Assembly: GCA_003996215.1 (NCBI GenBank)
Contig: QJPP01007526.1
Span: 806,001 to 870,000 of the forward strand
From: Jaltomata sinuosa
Lineage: Eukaryota > Streptophyta > Magnoliopsida > Solanales > Solanaceae
Direction of reading: 5' to 3'
DNA: 64,000 bases
Below are positions 1 through 11,213 of this stretch, piece after piece (position 1 is the stretch's first letter; each line of letters starts with the position of its first letter). The position numbers and the translations under genes are program-made. Below the pieces are notes generated by a model. The model saw only the letters and a program-made list of their open reading frames with translations. It had not been told where the DNA came from and did not search any database.

Positions 1-1661
1 CCAACAACTATTTTACTTCAAATTAGCCACGATAATTCAAACCAAACAAACAACACCATTTACAACAATTAAGCCAAATTTTGAGTTGTAAACACTTCAC
101 AAACACATATTCTAAACCAAATGACTAGAACTGATTTTCGTTTCACATTTTTATGCCTAAAAACAGCCAGCCATCATTCCGACTAAGCATATGACAAACA
201 ATTGACAAAAATTAAAACCAACGTAATTAAGACGGGATAGGATTTACCTTGTGTTGGGCAGCGATTGAGGCCGTCAAGTGTTGAGTTTCAAACTAGCGAC
301 TTCCGACTCCGACTCCGGTTATCCGAATAGCAAGCGAAACAAAGGAGCAAGACGAGCAGCGAGTATCAGCCAATAATCAGAGAACAATTTTGGTGAGCTC
401 TTTTGTGATTATTTTCGGATCTAACTGATCCTTTCAATCCCCTTTTTTTGGTGATTAATTCCTGTCCATAATGGAAACCCAAGGGGTTCCTTTTATAGCC
501 AAAGCTGAAGGCTCAAACGTCTCTTTCCAAGAATTCAAAATTTTGAATTCTTGGAAAGCCAAGTTCAAAGGGGAAATGATGAAAATCAGAGAAAAAAAAG
601 ATGCTTACCCTTTTTCAGGCTAATTTGAAAGAGAAAGTGATGGGTCGGAGGTGTAGAGCTCGGACCGTCGGGCAACGGCTGGGTCTCCTCTTTTCCGAGG
701 TCTGCAGCCGGCGGCGGAGGGAAGCTTTACAGCTTTGTTTTTAAAATGACAAAAAGGTGAGGGGATGGCTATAAAAGTGGAAGAGAGAAGGGTGAAGACC
801 ACCGGATTTTGCCATTATCCGGCGGTCGAGCGGTGGGTGGTCTTTTTCGAGGTTGTAAAACCTCTGAAAAGGGGAAAGGACGACGTGAGGTGACGGGAGA
901 GGCGTTGTCGCCGTTTGCCCGTCGGTACGAAGCGAAATCCGGCGGGTCTTTGGTGGGTGAGGCGGCGAGAAAGCAGGGTTTGGGATGGGAGCTGTCGGTG
1001 TTGTTGAAAGGGTAAAGGGGGTCTTTTTGGTTTTGGCTGAAAGAGGAGTGAGAGAATGGAGAGTGTGAGGATTAAGGTGGGTTTAGTTGAGGGTAATTGG
1101 GCTGGTGGGGGATTTGGGCCGGGTCAGCGGTTGGGTAGTGGGTTAGGAGGAATTGGGTAGAAAGAGGTATAAAATTGGCCCAAACATGTATAGGTTAATG
1201 AATTAGTTTGTAGAAAAAATGTAATTTTCCCTAATCGTTTTTCCACTTAATTAATTTAACGATGCTTTCTTTCATCCCGATTAATTTTCAATACGTATAT
1301 AGTTGACTAAGAAATAATTTTGATACGCGTAATCGCAATCCTCAATTGATAGAACTGTATTTAGGAAATACTATAGCGATACGACAAAATTTCATTTTGA
1401 AATAAAAGTTACTATACCAATATCTTGTTAAAAAGAATAAATTATAAAATATTTTTGTGGTGATTTTATAAGATACAATATTTTTTAGTAATTATTATTA
1501 TAAAAGTAAAGGAAATCATTTTAAAAAAAATGATTATTGGTGCCAAAATTTATAAAAAATTAATATAAAAATAAGAAAATTATTTTGGAAAAGTCCTCGG
1601 GATTAAGAAGCATATAAAAATTAATTATGGGAAAAAATAGGGCCAAAATTGGGTGTCAACA
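1..1661 (-). mobile_element. LTR-retrotransposon LTR, partial, minus orientation
   Basis: On the minus strand the sequence starting at 1661 opens with TGTTGACACCC, a 5'-TG terminus typical of Ty3/gypsy Tat/Ogre-like LTRs in Solanaceae (family knowledge, not searched). Reading toward lower coordinates, an AT-rich first part is followed by a GC-rich block (about 620-1150). A minus-strand TATA motif (TATAAAA, plus 491-497) is a plausible retroelement promoter. No protein-coding domain is visible. The small ORFs at 620-802 and 809-1015 show no recognisable family. The other LTR edge and any primer-binding site lie at or beyond the left end of the window, so the length is a minimum and it is unclear whether 1-280 is LTR or internal. 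Confidence 0.55.
491..497 (-). promoter_or_regulatory. TATA-box-like motif inside the LTR
   Basis: The minus strand reads GGCTATAAAAGGAACC here, a good match to a plant TATA box in a GC-richer context. If the LTR call is right, transcription would start roughly 30 bp downstream, near 460. A second TATAAAA on the plus strand near 769 has no obvious partner transcript. Confidence 0.3.
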
Positions 1662-1720
1662 ATAATCTAATTCAAGAACCAACCTAATTCAAGAACATAT
1701 ATAATTCAAGTTAAAAAAAA

Positions 1721-1915
1721 AACTTAAACTAAGGTTCACAAGCTAATAGCAAGCATTACCTAAATTAAGGTTCACAAACTAATAGCAAGCCTAAACTAAG
1801 GTTTACAAACTAATTAGCAAGCCTAAACTAAGGTTCACAAACTAATAGCAAGCCTAAACTAAGGTTCACAAACTAATAGTAAGCCTAAACTAATTAAAGT
1901 TCATAAATTAAGAAT
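1721..1915. repeat. ~31-bp tandem repeat, about 6 copies
   Basis: Six imperfect copies of a unit containing AAGGTTCACAAACTAATAGC follow one another. Copies differ by small substitutions and 1-2 base indels. The repeat lies between the LTR edge at 1661 and the CACTA-like element and does not extend into either. No coding potential is seen. Confidence 0.75.
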
Positions 1916-1937
1916 ATAATCTAAAAATAAAAATTTT

Positions 1938-2900
1938 CACTATCAATTTTTTCATATATCAATTTTCACTATCAATTTCTCAAAATCCTAATTTAGAATT
2001 CAACAACAACAATAACAACAACATATACACCCTAGTCTAGAATTCAACAACAATAACATACCCTAGTCTAGAATATACTATCAATTTTTTAAAATAAAAA
2101 TACCCAAATTAAACCCTAACCTTCAAATAAACAAAACAACTAACCTCAAAATCGGAGGAGGTTGGAGGAAGGAGGCTGACGGTGGAGGAAATGGCGGAGC
2201 AAGTGGTGGAGGGGAGGAGGAGAAGAAGAGAGGAGGAGAGAAAAAAAGAAAGAGAGAAATGAGAGAAAGAGACCCGACTGGGTCTATATATAATTAAAGA
2301 AGCGACGGACAGCGTCGCTTCTGTCCATCGCTTTTTTAAATAAGTTGACCGCGTCTTGACCAAAAAGCGACGGACTAAAGCGACGTTGTCCGTTGCTTTC
2401 TTATTTTTTTTAATAATTGCGACGCTGTCCGTCGCTTATAATAAAAAATAAAAATTAATTACTTATAAATATTTTTGGCGCAAAAATCCGCCAAAAAAAG
2501 CGACGCTGTCCGTCGCTTTTCTATTTATTTTTTTAATTTATAATTATATTTTACAAAAGCAACGAACAACGTCTCTATGTCCGTCGCTTTTTTCGGCGGA
2601 TTTTTGCGCCAAAAATATTTATAAGTAATTAATTTTTTTATTTTTTATTATAAGTGACGGACAGCGTCGCAACTATTAAAAAAAATAAAAATTAATTACT
2701 TATAAATATTTTTGGCGCAAAAATCCGCCAAAAAAGCAACGGACATAGAGACGTTGTCCGTCGCTTTTGTAAAAAAATAATTATAAATTAAAAAAATAAA
2801 TAGAAAAGTGACGGACAACGTCGCTTTTTCCGTCGCTTTTCAGGAGCGACGTTGTCCGTTGCTTTTCTATCCGTCCCTTTTTGAGTTGTTTTTAATAGTG
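1938..2900. mobile_element. Non-autonomous CACTA-like element (left end uncertain)
   Basis: The right end is well defined: plus 2880-2900 reads ...GTTTTTAATAGTG, so the minus strand begins CACTATTAAAAAC, the CACTA transposon signature. It is followed by TTT. A left end at 1938 (CACTATCAATTTT, preceded by TTT) would give a 3-bp TTT duplication, but the termini match only in the first bases. The right half carries many copies of a GCGACGG-type subterminal motif in both orientations. No transposase is present. The ORF at 2109-2363 (minus) is low-complexity and probably not a gene. Confidence 0.5.
2300..2870. repeat. Nested inverted repeats of GCGACGGACAGCGTCGC-type motif
   Basis: About 2415-2500 pairs with 2595-2680 as inverted arms centred near 2545. 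About 2497-2610 pairs with 2735-2840. The motif GACGGACAGCGTCGC, and variants with GTTGTCC, recurs about a dozen times, and GGCGCAAAAATCCGCC recurs three times. Such arms would fold into long hairpins if transcribed. This is the expected subterminal architecture of some plant CACTA elements. Confidence 0.75.
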
Positions 2901-2977
2901 TTTGGTACAAATTACTTCATTTCACTTTTGGTACAAATCAATTTTACAAATATAATGAATTTTTGACTAATACAATG

Positions 2978-4435
2978 GAAGAGAAAATGGCCAAAAGCCC
3001 CCCCAATCTATTAGCCAATTCTCAACTACACCCCTATACTTTACGGGGATTTTATTACCCCTTAAACATTTTAAAAGTAGAATATATACCCCCTTAAAGA
3101 GTCACACCCAGATTTGTATCAAGCAGTAATCTGCACGCGCCTGCCACGTAATTTCTTTTTTTATATATAAAAAAAATATTACTATCTTTTTTTCTATTCT
3201 ATATTTCCCTTTTCTCTTTTTTTTTTTCCTTTTCCTTTTTCATCCCTTTTCTTCTTTTCTTTTTCCTTACATTTGTTTGACTAAAGTTGTTCTGCCATTG
3301 CCGTGAAAATGAAGTGAAGTTTGAGTTTTACAAAAACGGAGTCTACAACACTGTCAGAGAAATCAAATTTGAGGCTGTCAATGACAGCGTAAAGCTGGAG
3401 AATTAAGGCATATTTAATCGGCAAGTTTGTGTGGTCGGTTAGTCATCGGAGAGTGAGTGGCTTACATGAGTTGGAGATGAGAGAGAATCCCAAAAGTGAA
3501 TTTGTGATTTGAAGTATTGAAAATTGGTTTTGCTATTTTACTCTCGCTGCCATGGTTGTCATCGACGGAAGGTGTTATTTTAGTATTTTACAAACAAATC
3601 AATTTGTCGATCTCAATTTCAAATATTTTCTAATCTACTACTTCTTGTAATCCAAGGAGAAAGCACTATACCATTTTATGATTGTTGAAAAAATAAATAA
3701 AAAATGAAAGTTTCTTTCAATGGGTAATGATAGTTGGAATTTTTTCAGAATTTAAAAGAGAAGGTGGAGGCGACGGTGACAGCGGCAAAGTTGGTGGTGT
3801 GAAAATGAAAAAATTGAAGCTTATCTGGATTTCTTCAATTTTGTGCGCTTTTGCGTTCTTGTACTTGAACTAGTAAAAAATTAACAGTAAAAGTTATAAA
3901 TTTTTAGCTTGATGCTTTGTTGCTTTCATTTTCTCAACTGGATTTTCTCTATATTGTTTGCTTTTGTGTTCTTGTGCTTGGACTGATCCTATATTGTAAT
4001 TTTTGCAAGTGGAATCGATTTCTTTTGGGAAAAAAAAGGAAGAAGATAGTGTTAATGGTAACTGAATAGTCAGACAATTTCATGATGCTCTCCGGCAACT
4101 TAAATCCGGGGAAATATTGAAGAGAAAAAGAAAGAAGAGAGAGAAAGTAACAAGGAAAAAATAAATAAGAGTAGAAGGTAACATAAAAATTTTAATTAAA
4201 AAATACAAATTAATATGAAAAAGGCAGTACTTTTAAAATTAAAGTTTTAATAAAAAAATTTTGCCTCTCACTCTCTTAAAGAGAGTGAATTACACTTTCT
4301 TTGCCACCTCAGCATTTAGGAAGCAAATAATTCCATTTTAAAATAGTCTAAGAGGGTGATAGGACTACCGTAAAGTATAAGTGTATAGTTGAAAATTGAC
4401 TAATAAATTGGAGGGCTTTTGGCTATTTTCTCTTC
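2978..4435. mobile_element. Long-TIR (MULE-like) non-autonomous element
   Basis: The left end GAAGAGAAAATGGCCAAAAG is matched in inverse by the right end (minus strand from 4435: GAAGAGAAAATAGCCAAAAG). The similarity continues inward for over 100 bp with substitutions. The interior has no transposase. Its gene-like patch at 3300-3420 has no long ORF. Both flanks carry AATG next to the ends, but I could not find a clean 9-bp target duplication. The MULE assignment rests on TIR length only. Confidence 0.65.
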
Positions 4436-4689
4436 AATGGAACTTATAACGAAATTTAGAACACACAACTAAGCATATAATTAAGCGCTAAGCTTATAAA
4501 TAGGAGACCTCAACTATTCACCTTATAAGGCAGTAAAGCTCAATTATAAATATTTAACTTTAGTTATTTTAATTTAATTCTAGAATATTTGCTTAAATTG
4601 GATTGGATCATAAAAAATGACATATGTCCATAACTCCATATCAATAAGATTTGAAGTTATTTTTGGTTTCTTATATGCCTCCAAGAGAG

Positions 4690-4860
4690 TGAGCTCACTA
4701 TTTTTGCCATTTCAATATTTAAGGGTATACATATTCCTTTTTAAGGTAGTTTGGAGGGGAGGGGGGAGGTAATAGGAGCTCCTAAAAGAAAAGTATTTAG
4801 TTGAAAATATGGTGATACTTCAAGAGGGTACTTATGTCTTTTCTTGATATCGAATAGTGA
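4690..4860. repeat. Degenerate fragment related to the 2978-4435 element end
   Basis: The order of motifs (GAGAGTGAGCTCAC, TTTGCCATTTCA, TTTAAGGTAGT, then GTTGAAAATAT) parallels the right terminal region of the neighbouring long-TIR element (about 4270-4400), with many differences. It looks like an older partial copy. No left partner is seen. Confidence 0.4.
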
Positions 4861-5470
4861 TGAAAAAGAAGGATTGATGTGGTGAATTGACATGTCATGT
4901 GGCTCAAATGAATATGATTAATGGAGAAACGACAAATTTAGATCACTTTTATTACGTCAGAGACATTACGGATAAAAAATTCAGTCAAAACTCATTTGAC
5001 CCGCTCGATCAATTCAAGTTTTAATGGTTTGGGCATGATTACATTACAAATGCATTATGTTTGGGCATAATTCATCTTAACTGATGACAAAAACTAGTCA
5101 AAAATCAATCCATGAAACAATCCAAATTCAACCCATCACTTTTCAGACTTCAACTCCAATAATTAAGCACAACCCATCTTCTTAACCCCATAACAAAAGC
5201 TCAAGTCATGATTATCCAAGATAGAAATAAATATTATACTTCCTTCCAATCATTTTTGAATATGATGTTATGTCATCCATTTAGATTATCTAAATTCTTT
5301 ATTAATTTTTTTAATATTTATTGGAATCTTTTGTGGAAAATATTGATCATTGGAGAGTGAAATGTTTTCAAATGCTTATAGTCTACATTTGAGTTGTGGC
5401 TCCACTGATTGGGCTTAAAGCCCACCGAAAGAGAATTGATCCAGAGAATGGGATAGAGTTGTTGGATTTA

Positions 5471-6658
5471 GGGAAAATTACCTAACAGACCAACATTGCC
5501 CAATTACGTTCCATACCTATAGTTTAAATCAATTATGCTCCTTGTCAATTAGTTAAAACTATTGGTATATGCATTTGTAGCCTCTTCTACCCATTATACT
5601 CCCTCTCTCGCCACTCTCCTGCATCTCTCCAATCTCGCTCTCTGACTCTCCTCCCTCTCTCTCCAATCTCGCTGCCCTCTCTCCCTCTCCCTCTTTCTCT
5701 CGCTGCCTCTCTCCCTTCATTTATTTCTTTCTCTCTTTTTCTCTACAGGGAACATTTTTTACAATTTATATATTGTATTTGTATATCAATAAACTTAAGT
5801 ATATTTGATACTAATATTGTATTCATTGATTCACATTGATATATTTATATATGACAGATATGTATAATACAAAGAGTAGAGAAAGGATATTGTATTCGTT
5901 GATAAGAATAGTATTTTCTATTTATAAATACAAATTGAATTGTATTTGTTGATACAATTGAATACAAATTGTATTTGTTGATACAATTGAATACAAATTG
6001 TATTTGTTGATACAATTGAATACAAATTGTATTTCATTGATATGAATTGTATTTGTATTCGTTGTTGATAAAAAAAAATTCTATTTGTAGATACAAATTG
6101 TATTTGTATTCGTTGATACAAATTGAATACAAATTGTATTTTGTTGATATGAATTGTATTTGTATTCGTCGTTAATAAGAATTGTATTTTCTATTTGTAG
6201 ATATGAATTTTTATTTGTATTTGTTGATACAATTGAATATACATTGTATTTTGTTGATACGAATTGTATTTGTATTCATTGATATAATTATATTCGAAAG
6301 AAGAAAAAGAAAAAAAGAGGGAATAAAAATACAAAATACAAAGAGGGAGAGAGAGATGACAATACAAAATACAAAGAGGGAAAGAAAAAGTGAAAAAGAA
6401 AGGGAGAGAGACTGAGAACGAGAGGGAGAGAAAAGAGAAAGAGGAAGAGACATGCGAGACAGAGAGAAAGAGGGAAAGAAACAGAATGAGAAAGAGAGAA
6501 AAAGGGAAAGAAAAAGAAGGAGAAACAAAGGGAGCAACGAATTTTCTTTTCTTTTTTTTACTTGGTATTTAAATAATCGGTATGAATTGTAATTAGTATA
6601 AGTATTGATATAATGATCCAATTACTTTCAGTTGAGCCGGTATTTATGAAATTTCCTC
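5471..6658. mobile_element. TIR element with microsatellite core, 6-bp target duplication
   Basis: The left end GGGAAAATTACC and the right end (minus strand GAGGAAATTTCATAAAT) are inverted relatives. GATTTA occurs immediately before the left end (5465-5470) and immediately after the right end (6659-6664), consistent with a target-site duplication. The interior is a pyrimidine-rich CTCTC block (5600-5745), a TACAAATTGTATTTGTTGATA tandem array (5935-6270) and a purine-rich GAGAGA/GAAAG block (6295-6540). The ORFs in these blocks are products of low-complexity sequence, not genes. Confidence 0.65.
5935..6270. repeat. Tandem repeat of ~29-bp ATTGTATTTGTTGATAC unit
   Basis: The unit GAATACAAATTGTATTTG is repeated many times, perfectly at 5950-6030 and then with length variants to 6270. 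Each unit is itself partly palindromic (TACAAATTGTA). It forms the core of the surrounding TIR element. Confidence 0.8.
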
Positions 6659-8794
6659 GATTTAGTCTGCTGAAAGCTAGGCCCAAATTCCCTATTCAGT
6701 TGAGGCCTTGTTGAAGGAAATTTCTCTAGATCACATTTCAAGCTTGTATCAAAATGAAGAGCATATACAAAATTCTGAATATCTCAAGCATTCACATATT
6801 CTATACAGAAAATTGTGAACAAAGTTTACTACGAATCAACTATCGAGAAACGAATTGGGAAAATTACGCTCTATATTTATTAGGAGAAAGTATTTACATC
6901 ACGTAGTTTAGTATAAAGTATTATATAATATTATATCCAATTTAGTCTATATTTGTGTATAAACACCTTTCAATTTATACATTATTATATATTTTTATAC
7001 AAAATTGACATATTATGGATAATACTTTTCTTTCAGATATAATATTATATATTGAACTGCTTAACATAATATTTTATGTTGGGCTATAGATTTTTGAAAA
7101 TTTCCCAAACAAATTCCTATGCACTATTTGCGTAATGCAAATAAAGTGGAAAAAGAATAAAGAACAACCTAACTTTGGTAAGGTCTATAATGATAAATAC
7201 TTGGATATGCTAGCTTATTTCCATCATGGATGGGTGTGACATGATGGTTGAGACTTGAGACCCCCTATTTTTAATCATAAATCTGGATTTGAACGTTCAA
7301 ATTAAACAAACTACCTCCTTGAAAAGTGTTTTACTCCTTAATAGGTATCATTTGACGCAAATCTAAATTAGACGCACCAATGATTTTTTTCATCTCATAT
7401 ACGGTGCTATTGAATGTTCATTTGAAAACTTAGCTGCTAGTAATAAGCTACTAGTATTCTTGTGTAATGAATAATTAAACTATATCTGCTTACAAAAATT
7501 CTATGGTATTCCTTTTATTTTTTTATGATCATGGTGTTTGGGCCAACTTTCGAGCATCTCAACTAAATTCACGGGATATCTATCACCTCCCACCAGCAAA
7601 CAAGTATCAGGTAACTCTATTCATCAAAGCTAGAACAGATGAGAAAAATCACAGATGGAAAGTTTTATGGTATTCTAGGTAATAGCAATGGAGGGAGTAC
7701 ATCATTTTAATAAAGGAGAAACCACACTATATTCTTACTATATATAAGAGGCTTGAGCACACAGTTTGAGCACACAGATCTTGGACAGCATGTCTGCTTG
7801 AGTTGTGTGCTTGCAAGGTCCACTTCGAAAAATTTCATATTTTCTCCATTTCAATTTATTTGTCTTACTTTTCATTTTAATCTATTATATATTTGATTAA
7901 AATATTTTGTGTTCGGTATGAAGAAACATCTTTTCCATCGAAAATATTTTTAGAAAAATAATTGAGTTTCTTACTTATTTTCTTATGTTCAATACGTAAG
8001 TAAAAAAAAAATTATCTTGAAAGCATTTGTATAAGATTTAGACAAATATTATAAGAGGTGAAAGTGAAGATAGGACCAACCTAAAATCATATCTTATTTA
8101 ATACTCCGTATTTATCAAGAAGCATGTGACACTACAGTTTGATCGCACATCCATCTTAGTTAACTCAGTTATTTGAAGACATATGTCAAAATAGCGTGAA
8201 ATTACTTAAACTCAGAGATATGAAATTACCTCCCAAACATAACATAGCAGATCTTATTACGAGGTACGACTCAAACAAAAAGAGCTCATGTCATGTTATA
8301 GTGAAAGAGTTGACATTAAAAAGGATAGAAGCAAATTTAAATAGTCAAAAAGAAGAAGAAGAAATCAACCTCAATTTCTGGATCCAAAAATTTGAAAGTG
8401 CAACTAGGCAATTAGGGAGTAGTACTAGTAGTTGCTTTGGTTGGCAGTGTGTGATTTTTTTGGGAAAATAAGTAATGGTAAGTAAAGATGCTTTCGTACA
8501 TTTTAACTGAATTTGGTACCTGCAACACATTATAATTTTATATTAAGGGCCCCCACTCTGAGTGTTTCTTACTTACTGCAGCTTAATTATTTGTCCTACT
8601 GTCTCTGCCTTATGTCTACAACTTTAATGTTGGTGGTGCTATAATGGGTTAAGCTCACAAATCACTCTAAAATGAGTTAGTCTTCGTATTTTGTCTTCCA
8701 TTAAAAAAGTCTTATAAAAATGATTTTTATAAGGCTTGATCTTGATCTTTTAACTCTGGTTAAATTTTTTTGCCCATAATGCACATGTTCTAAC
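6659..8794. other. AT-rich intergenic stretch with MITE fragments
   Basis: No supported gene is present. A fragment at about 7905-8040 (TTCGGTATGAAGAAACAT) resembles the left end of the element starting at 26888. About 7845-7885 resembles one end of a Stowaway-like MITE without its partner. A 91-codon ORF at 8196-8471 on the plus strand is listed separately. Confidence 0.5.
8196..8471 (+). CDS. Small ORF of unknown nature, possible gene remnant
   Basis: A 91-codon open frame begins MKLLKLRDMKLPPKHN. It stays open upstream of its first Met for a short distance. Composition is ordinary (mixed charged and hydrophobic residues, a short Lys/Glu-rich patch near residue 52) rather than low-complexity, which is why it is listed. 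I do not recognise the family. There is no clear promoter, splice context or neighbouring exon. Chance is the leading alternative in such AT-rich DNA. Confidence 0.15.
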   Translation: MKLLKLRDMKLPPKHNIADLITRYDSNKKSSCHVIVKELTLKRIEANLNSQKEEEEINLNFWIQKFESATRQLGSSTSSCFGWQCVIFLGK

Positions 8795-9310
8795 CAGGGG
8801 CGGCTTTACCCCTTCGAGGAAAAGGCGGCGATAGCCCGGATGATTAGCCTTGAAAACCAGCTAATCCGGAGCGCGACACACATATTGCGCTCGCTAAACT
8901 ATTCCCCCCAACCACTCGACGTGAAGAATGTTGTACAGGCTGTCTTAGGCCTTCAAATTTGAGGGGCCTCATTTTTTTTAGCAACAATAGATTATATGTT
9001 TTTTATAAGAAAAATATTAAATTTGTAGAAAAAATAAACTTTGTTTATATATAAAAATTATTGAAAAAGTTTGATATATTTAGAGTACTATGTCTCAAAA
9101 AAGAAAGATTAAATGCATTGGTTATATATATTACTATTAATTGAAAAAGAATTATTAGAAGAAATATATTATAAAAAAATAATTAACAACTTTTCATTTC
9201 AAGAAATTTAAAAAGTAGATTTTATAAAAAAATAATTTAATTTTTCTTAAAAATTTAAGACCTCCGTTTAATTTTCTCCATAGGCTACTAATTTGCTTGA
9301 GCCGCCCCTG
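8795..9310. mobile_element. hAT-type MITE with 8-bp target duplication
   Basis: The ends are CAGGGGCGGCTTTA on the left and, on the minus strand, CAGGGGCGGCTCAAG on the right. The flanks are GTTCTAAC (8787-8794) and ATTCTAAC (9311-9318), an 8-bp duplication with one mismatch, as expected for hAT transposition. It is 516 bp long, AT-rich inside and has no ORF. It interrupts the repeat that continues at 9311-9655. Confidence 0.85.
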
Positions 9311-9317
9311 ATTCTAA

Positions 9318-9655
9318 CTTTTACTTTTAAGACAGACGTTCATGATATTTCAAGACAATGAATCAGCACAATTGACCAAAAGTTCTGTCTTATAGGTAAA
9401 AGTTAGTATTTAGATATTTTGTTCATAAGACAAACGTTTTAACTTTTGTCATAAGGACGTTCGGGATATTTTAAGATAGTAAACTTGCTCAATCGACCAG
9501 AAGTTATGCCTTATGGACAAAAGTTAGAACTTAGGGTTGTTGCCTATCAGACATAAGTTTTAACTTTTGTCCATAAGACAGACGTTCGGGACATTTTAAG
9601 ATAGTTAACCTAATCAATTGATAATAAGCTCTGCCTATAGGCAAATATTAGAACT
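9318..9655. repeat. ~121-125-bp tandem repeat, 3 copies
   Basis: Three copies each contain CATAAG, ACGTTC, GGGATATTTTAAGATAG-like, TCAAT(C/T)GA and AAAAGTTAGAACTTA segments. The ACGTT landmarks are at 9336, 9457 and 9582. The outermost copy is cut by the hAT MITE at 8795-9310; its left remainder is probably the 8765-8794 flank. Its function is unknown. Confidence 0.7.
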
Positions 9656-10484
9656 TATTTAGAGGAGACAAAAATTCAAGATCACACACTTTGAGGAACA
9701 AAAATTCAAGATCGTACATATGAGGGACACAAATTTAAAATTGGACATATTGAAAGACACTAGGCATAATTTCCTGTGATTAATTCAGTCCACTTTAAAT
9801 GACCTGCATATTTATTAATTCAGATAATTTTGTCATGCTCAAATTCAACCTAAGTACCTAACCCGCTCATTTGACTCCCTAGTTCTGACCCAAAGCGAAA
9901 AATACTATAATCCACTCAATTATGACCTAAAGCCCCTTTCTTTGTACTATTTTATTCTAAAGATTGAATAAAATGCTCAGTTATTTGAAAATAAAATAAA
10001 ATACGTCCTTCTTGTTATCTTTAGATTCCTCTTACGTGCGAAATGGAAGGAGACACTTCTATGTTTATTTTCTTTCATAAAAAAGTACTATTGTTAGTCG
10101 ATACTCCATATTTTATCTTTTCTAAATAAAAAAGTTCAATTACTAAGATGAAATTTGAGAGAATTTACTAGGTTTAGTTTTTATCCGTTAATTAATGCTT
10201 AAAATATTTTGCTTTGCTAGTTATAATCCAAACAAGTACTCTGTCCTCCATTCAACTTTATGTGATGTAATTTAATTGGATACAAAATTTAAAGAAGAAA
10301 AAGAAATAATTTCATAGACCTCCTCTCTTATTTTGTTTAGTGATACTAATCTTTCTTATGATTTATAATATTATGTTTATTTCCCTTTATTTTAATTTTA
10401 CCATAACAATTTCTTAACTTATTTGTTATTAATAAAAGAAATTATCAAAAAATACAAGTATCATATTGTTGGGGGAGGGGGTGT
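9656..10484. other. AT-rich intergenic stretch
   Basis: No gene is supported. About 10237-10300 resembles one end of a Stowaway-like MITE (TACTCTGTCCTCCATTCAAC) with no clear opposite end. Confidence 0.4.
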
Positions 10485-10877
10485 TAAAATACCTAAAGAG
10501 ACATACCTCCGTACCATATTTACTTACTCTCCACTACTTTATTTTAATTACTTAATATACCACATAAAACACTCGGATACATCATCCCATGTCATGATAC
10601 ATCGCCTCAACTCGTGATACATCGCCTCACCTCGGATACATCCCACCTGATGTATCAAAGGTAAAACCAAAAGAATGCCGATGTATCAGAGTGGTTTTGG
10701 GATGTATCCAATGGGATTCAGATGTATCCGAGTAGTTTGGGGAGGTATCCAGAGGTGAGGTGATGTATTTCGAGGTGAGGCGATGTATCCGAGTAGAGGG
10801 ATGTAACCGAGCGGTAAAGAAGAGGAGAAAAAGAGTAATTAGCTCTAAAAAATATGTGTTTTATGTAAGTTACCCTT
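10485..10877. mobile_element. Foldback element with GATGTATCCGAG motifs, copy 1
   Basis: CTCGGATACATC-type motifs occur in the left half (about 10570-10650) and the inverse GATGTATCCGAG-type motifs in the right half (about 10680-10815), so the element can fold on itself. The edges (CCGTACCATATTTACTTACT on the left, AGTAATTAGCTC...ATATGTGTTTTATGTAAGTT on the right) recur in the second copy at about 40467-40812. No ORF of note is present. The superfamily is not assigned. Confidence 0.55.
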
Positions 10878-11001
10878 TAAAGATCGGCTATTTTTTTCAT
10901 GTATTATTTCTAATATGAGAATGCAGAAAAGGTACACATAACACATGTATGAGTGGATTATAGTATTTTTCGCTTCACTAGGAATTGGTGTAGTAAATAT
11001 A

Positions 11002-11213
11002 CTCCCTCCATTTCAATGTCATTGTCATGCTTTGACTTAACACGGAGTTTAAGAAAATAATGAAGACTTTTAAATCTTGTAATTTTAAATTAAAGATATA
11101 TTGAATATACCAAAATATTCTTTAATCATCTGGTTTAAACATCACATATGAAAAATTGAAATTAAAAAGTTGAAGAAATATTAAATGGACTAAAAAAAAG
11201 TAAGAGAAGGGAG
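11002..11213. mobile_element. Stowaway-like MITE
   Basis: Starts CTCCCTCCATTTCAATG, ends ...AGAAGGGAG, and is flanked by TA on both sides. It contains the usual ACACGGAGTTTAAGAAA segment seen in most copies in this window. No coding potential. Confidence 0.7.

Noticed and set aside
1938..1972. Two CACTATCAATTT sites as certain left end of the CACTA-like element
   Set aside because: Only the first six bases match the right terminus, and the TTT flank is common in this AT-rich DNA; kept only as a tentative boundary.
2109..2363. 84-codon ORF with a Ser/Leu-rich tail
   Set aside because: It lies in a non-autonomous CACTA-like element; the tail is a purine-rich tract read in reverse. No homology is recognised.
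5918..6621. Several overlapping ORFs rich in Ile/Gln/Tyr or Arg/Glu/Lys
   Set aside because: They are translations of microsatellite and tandem-repeat sequence within a TIR element.
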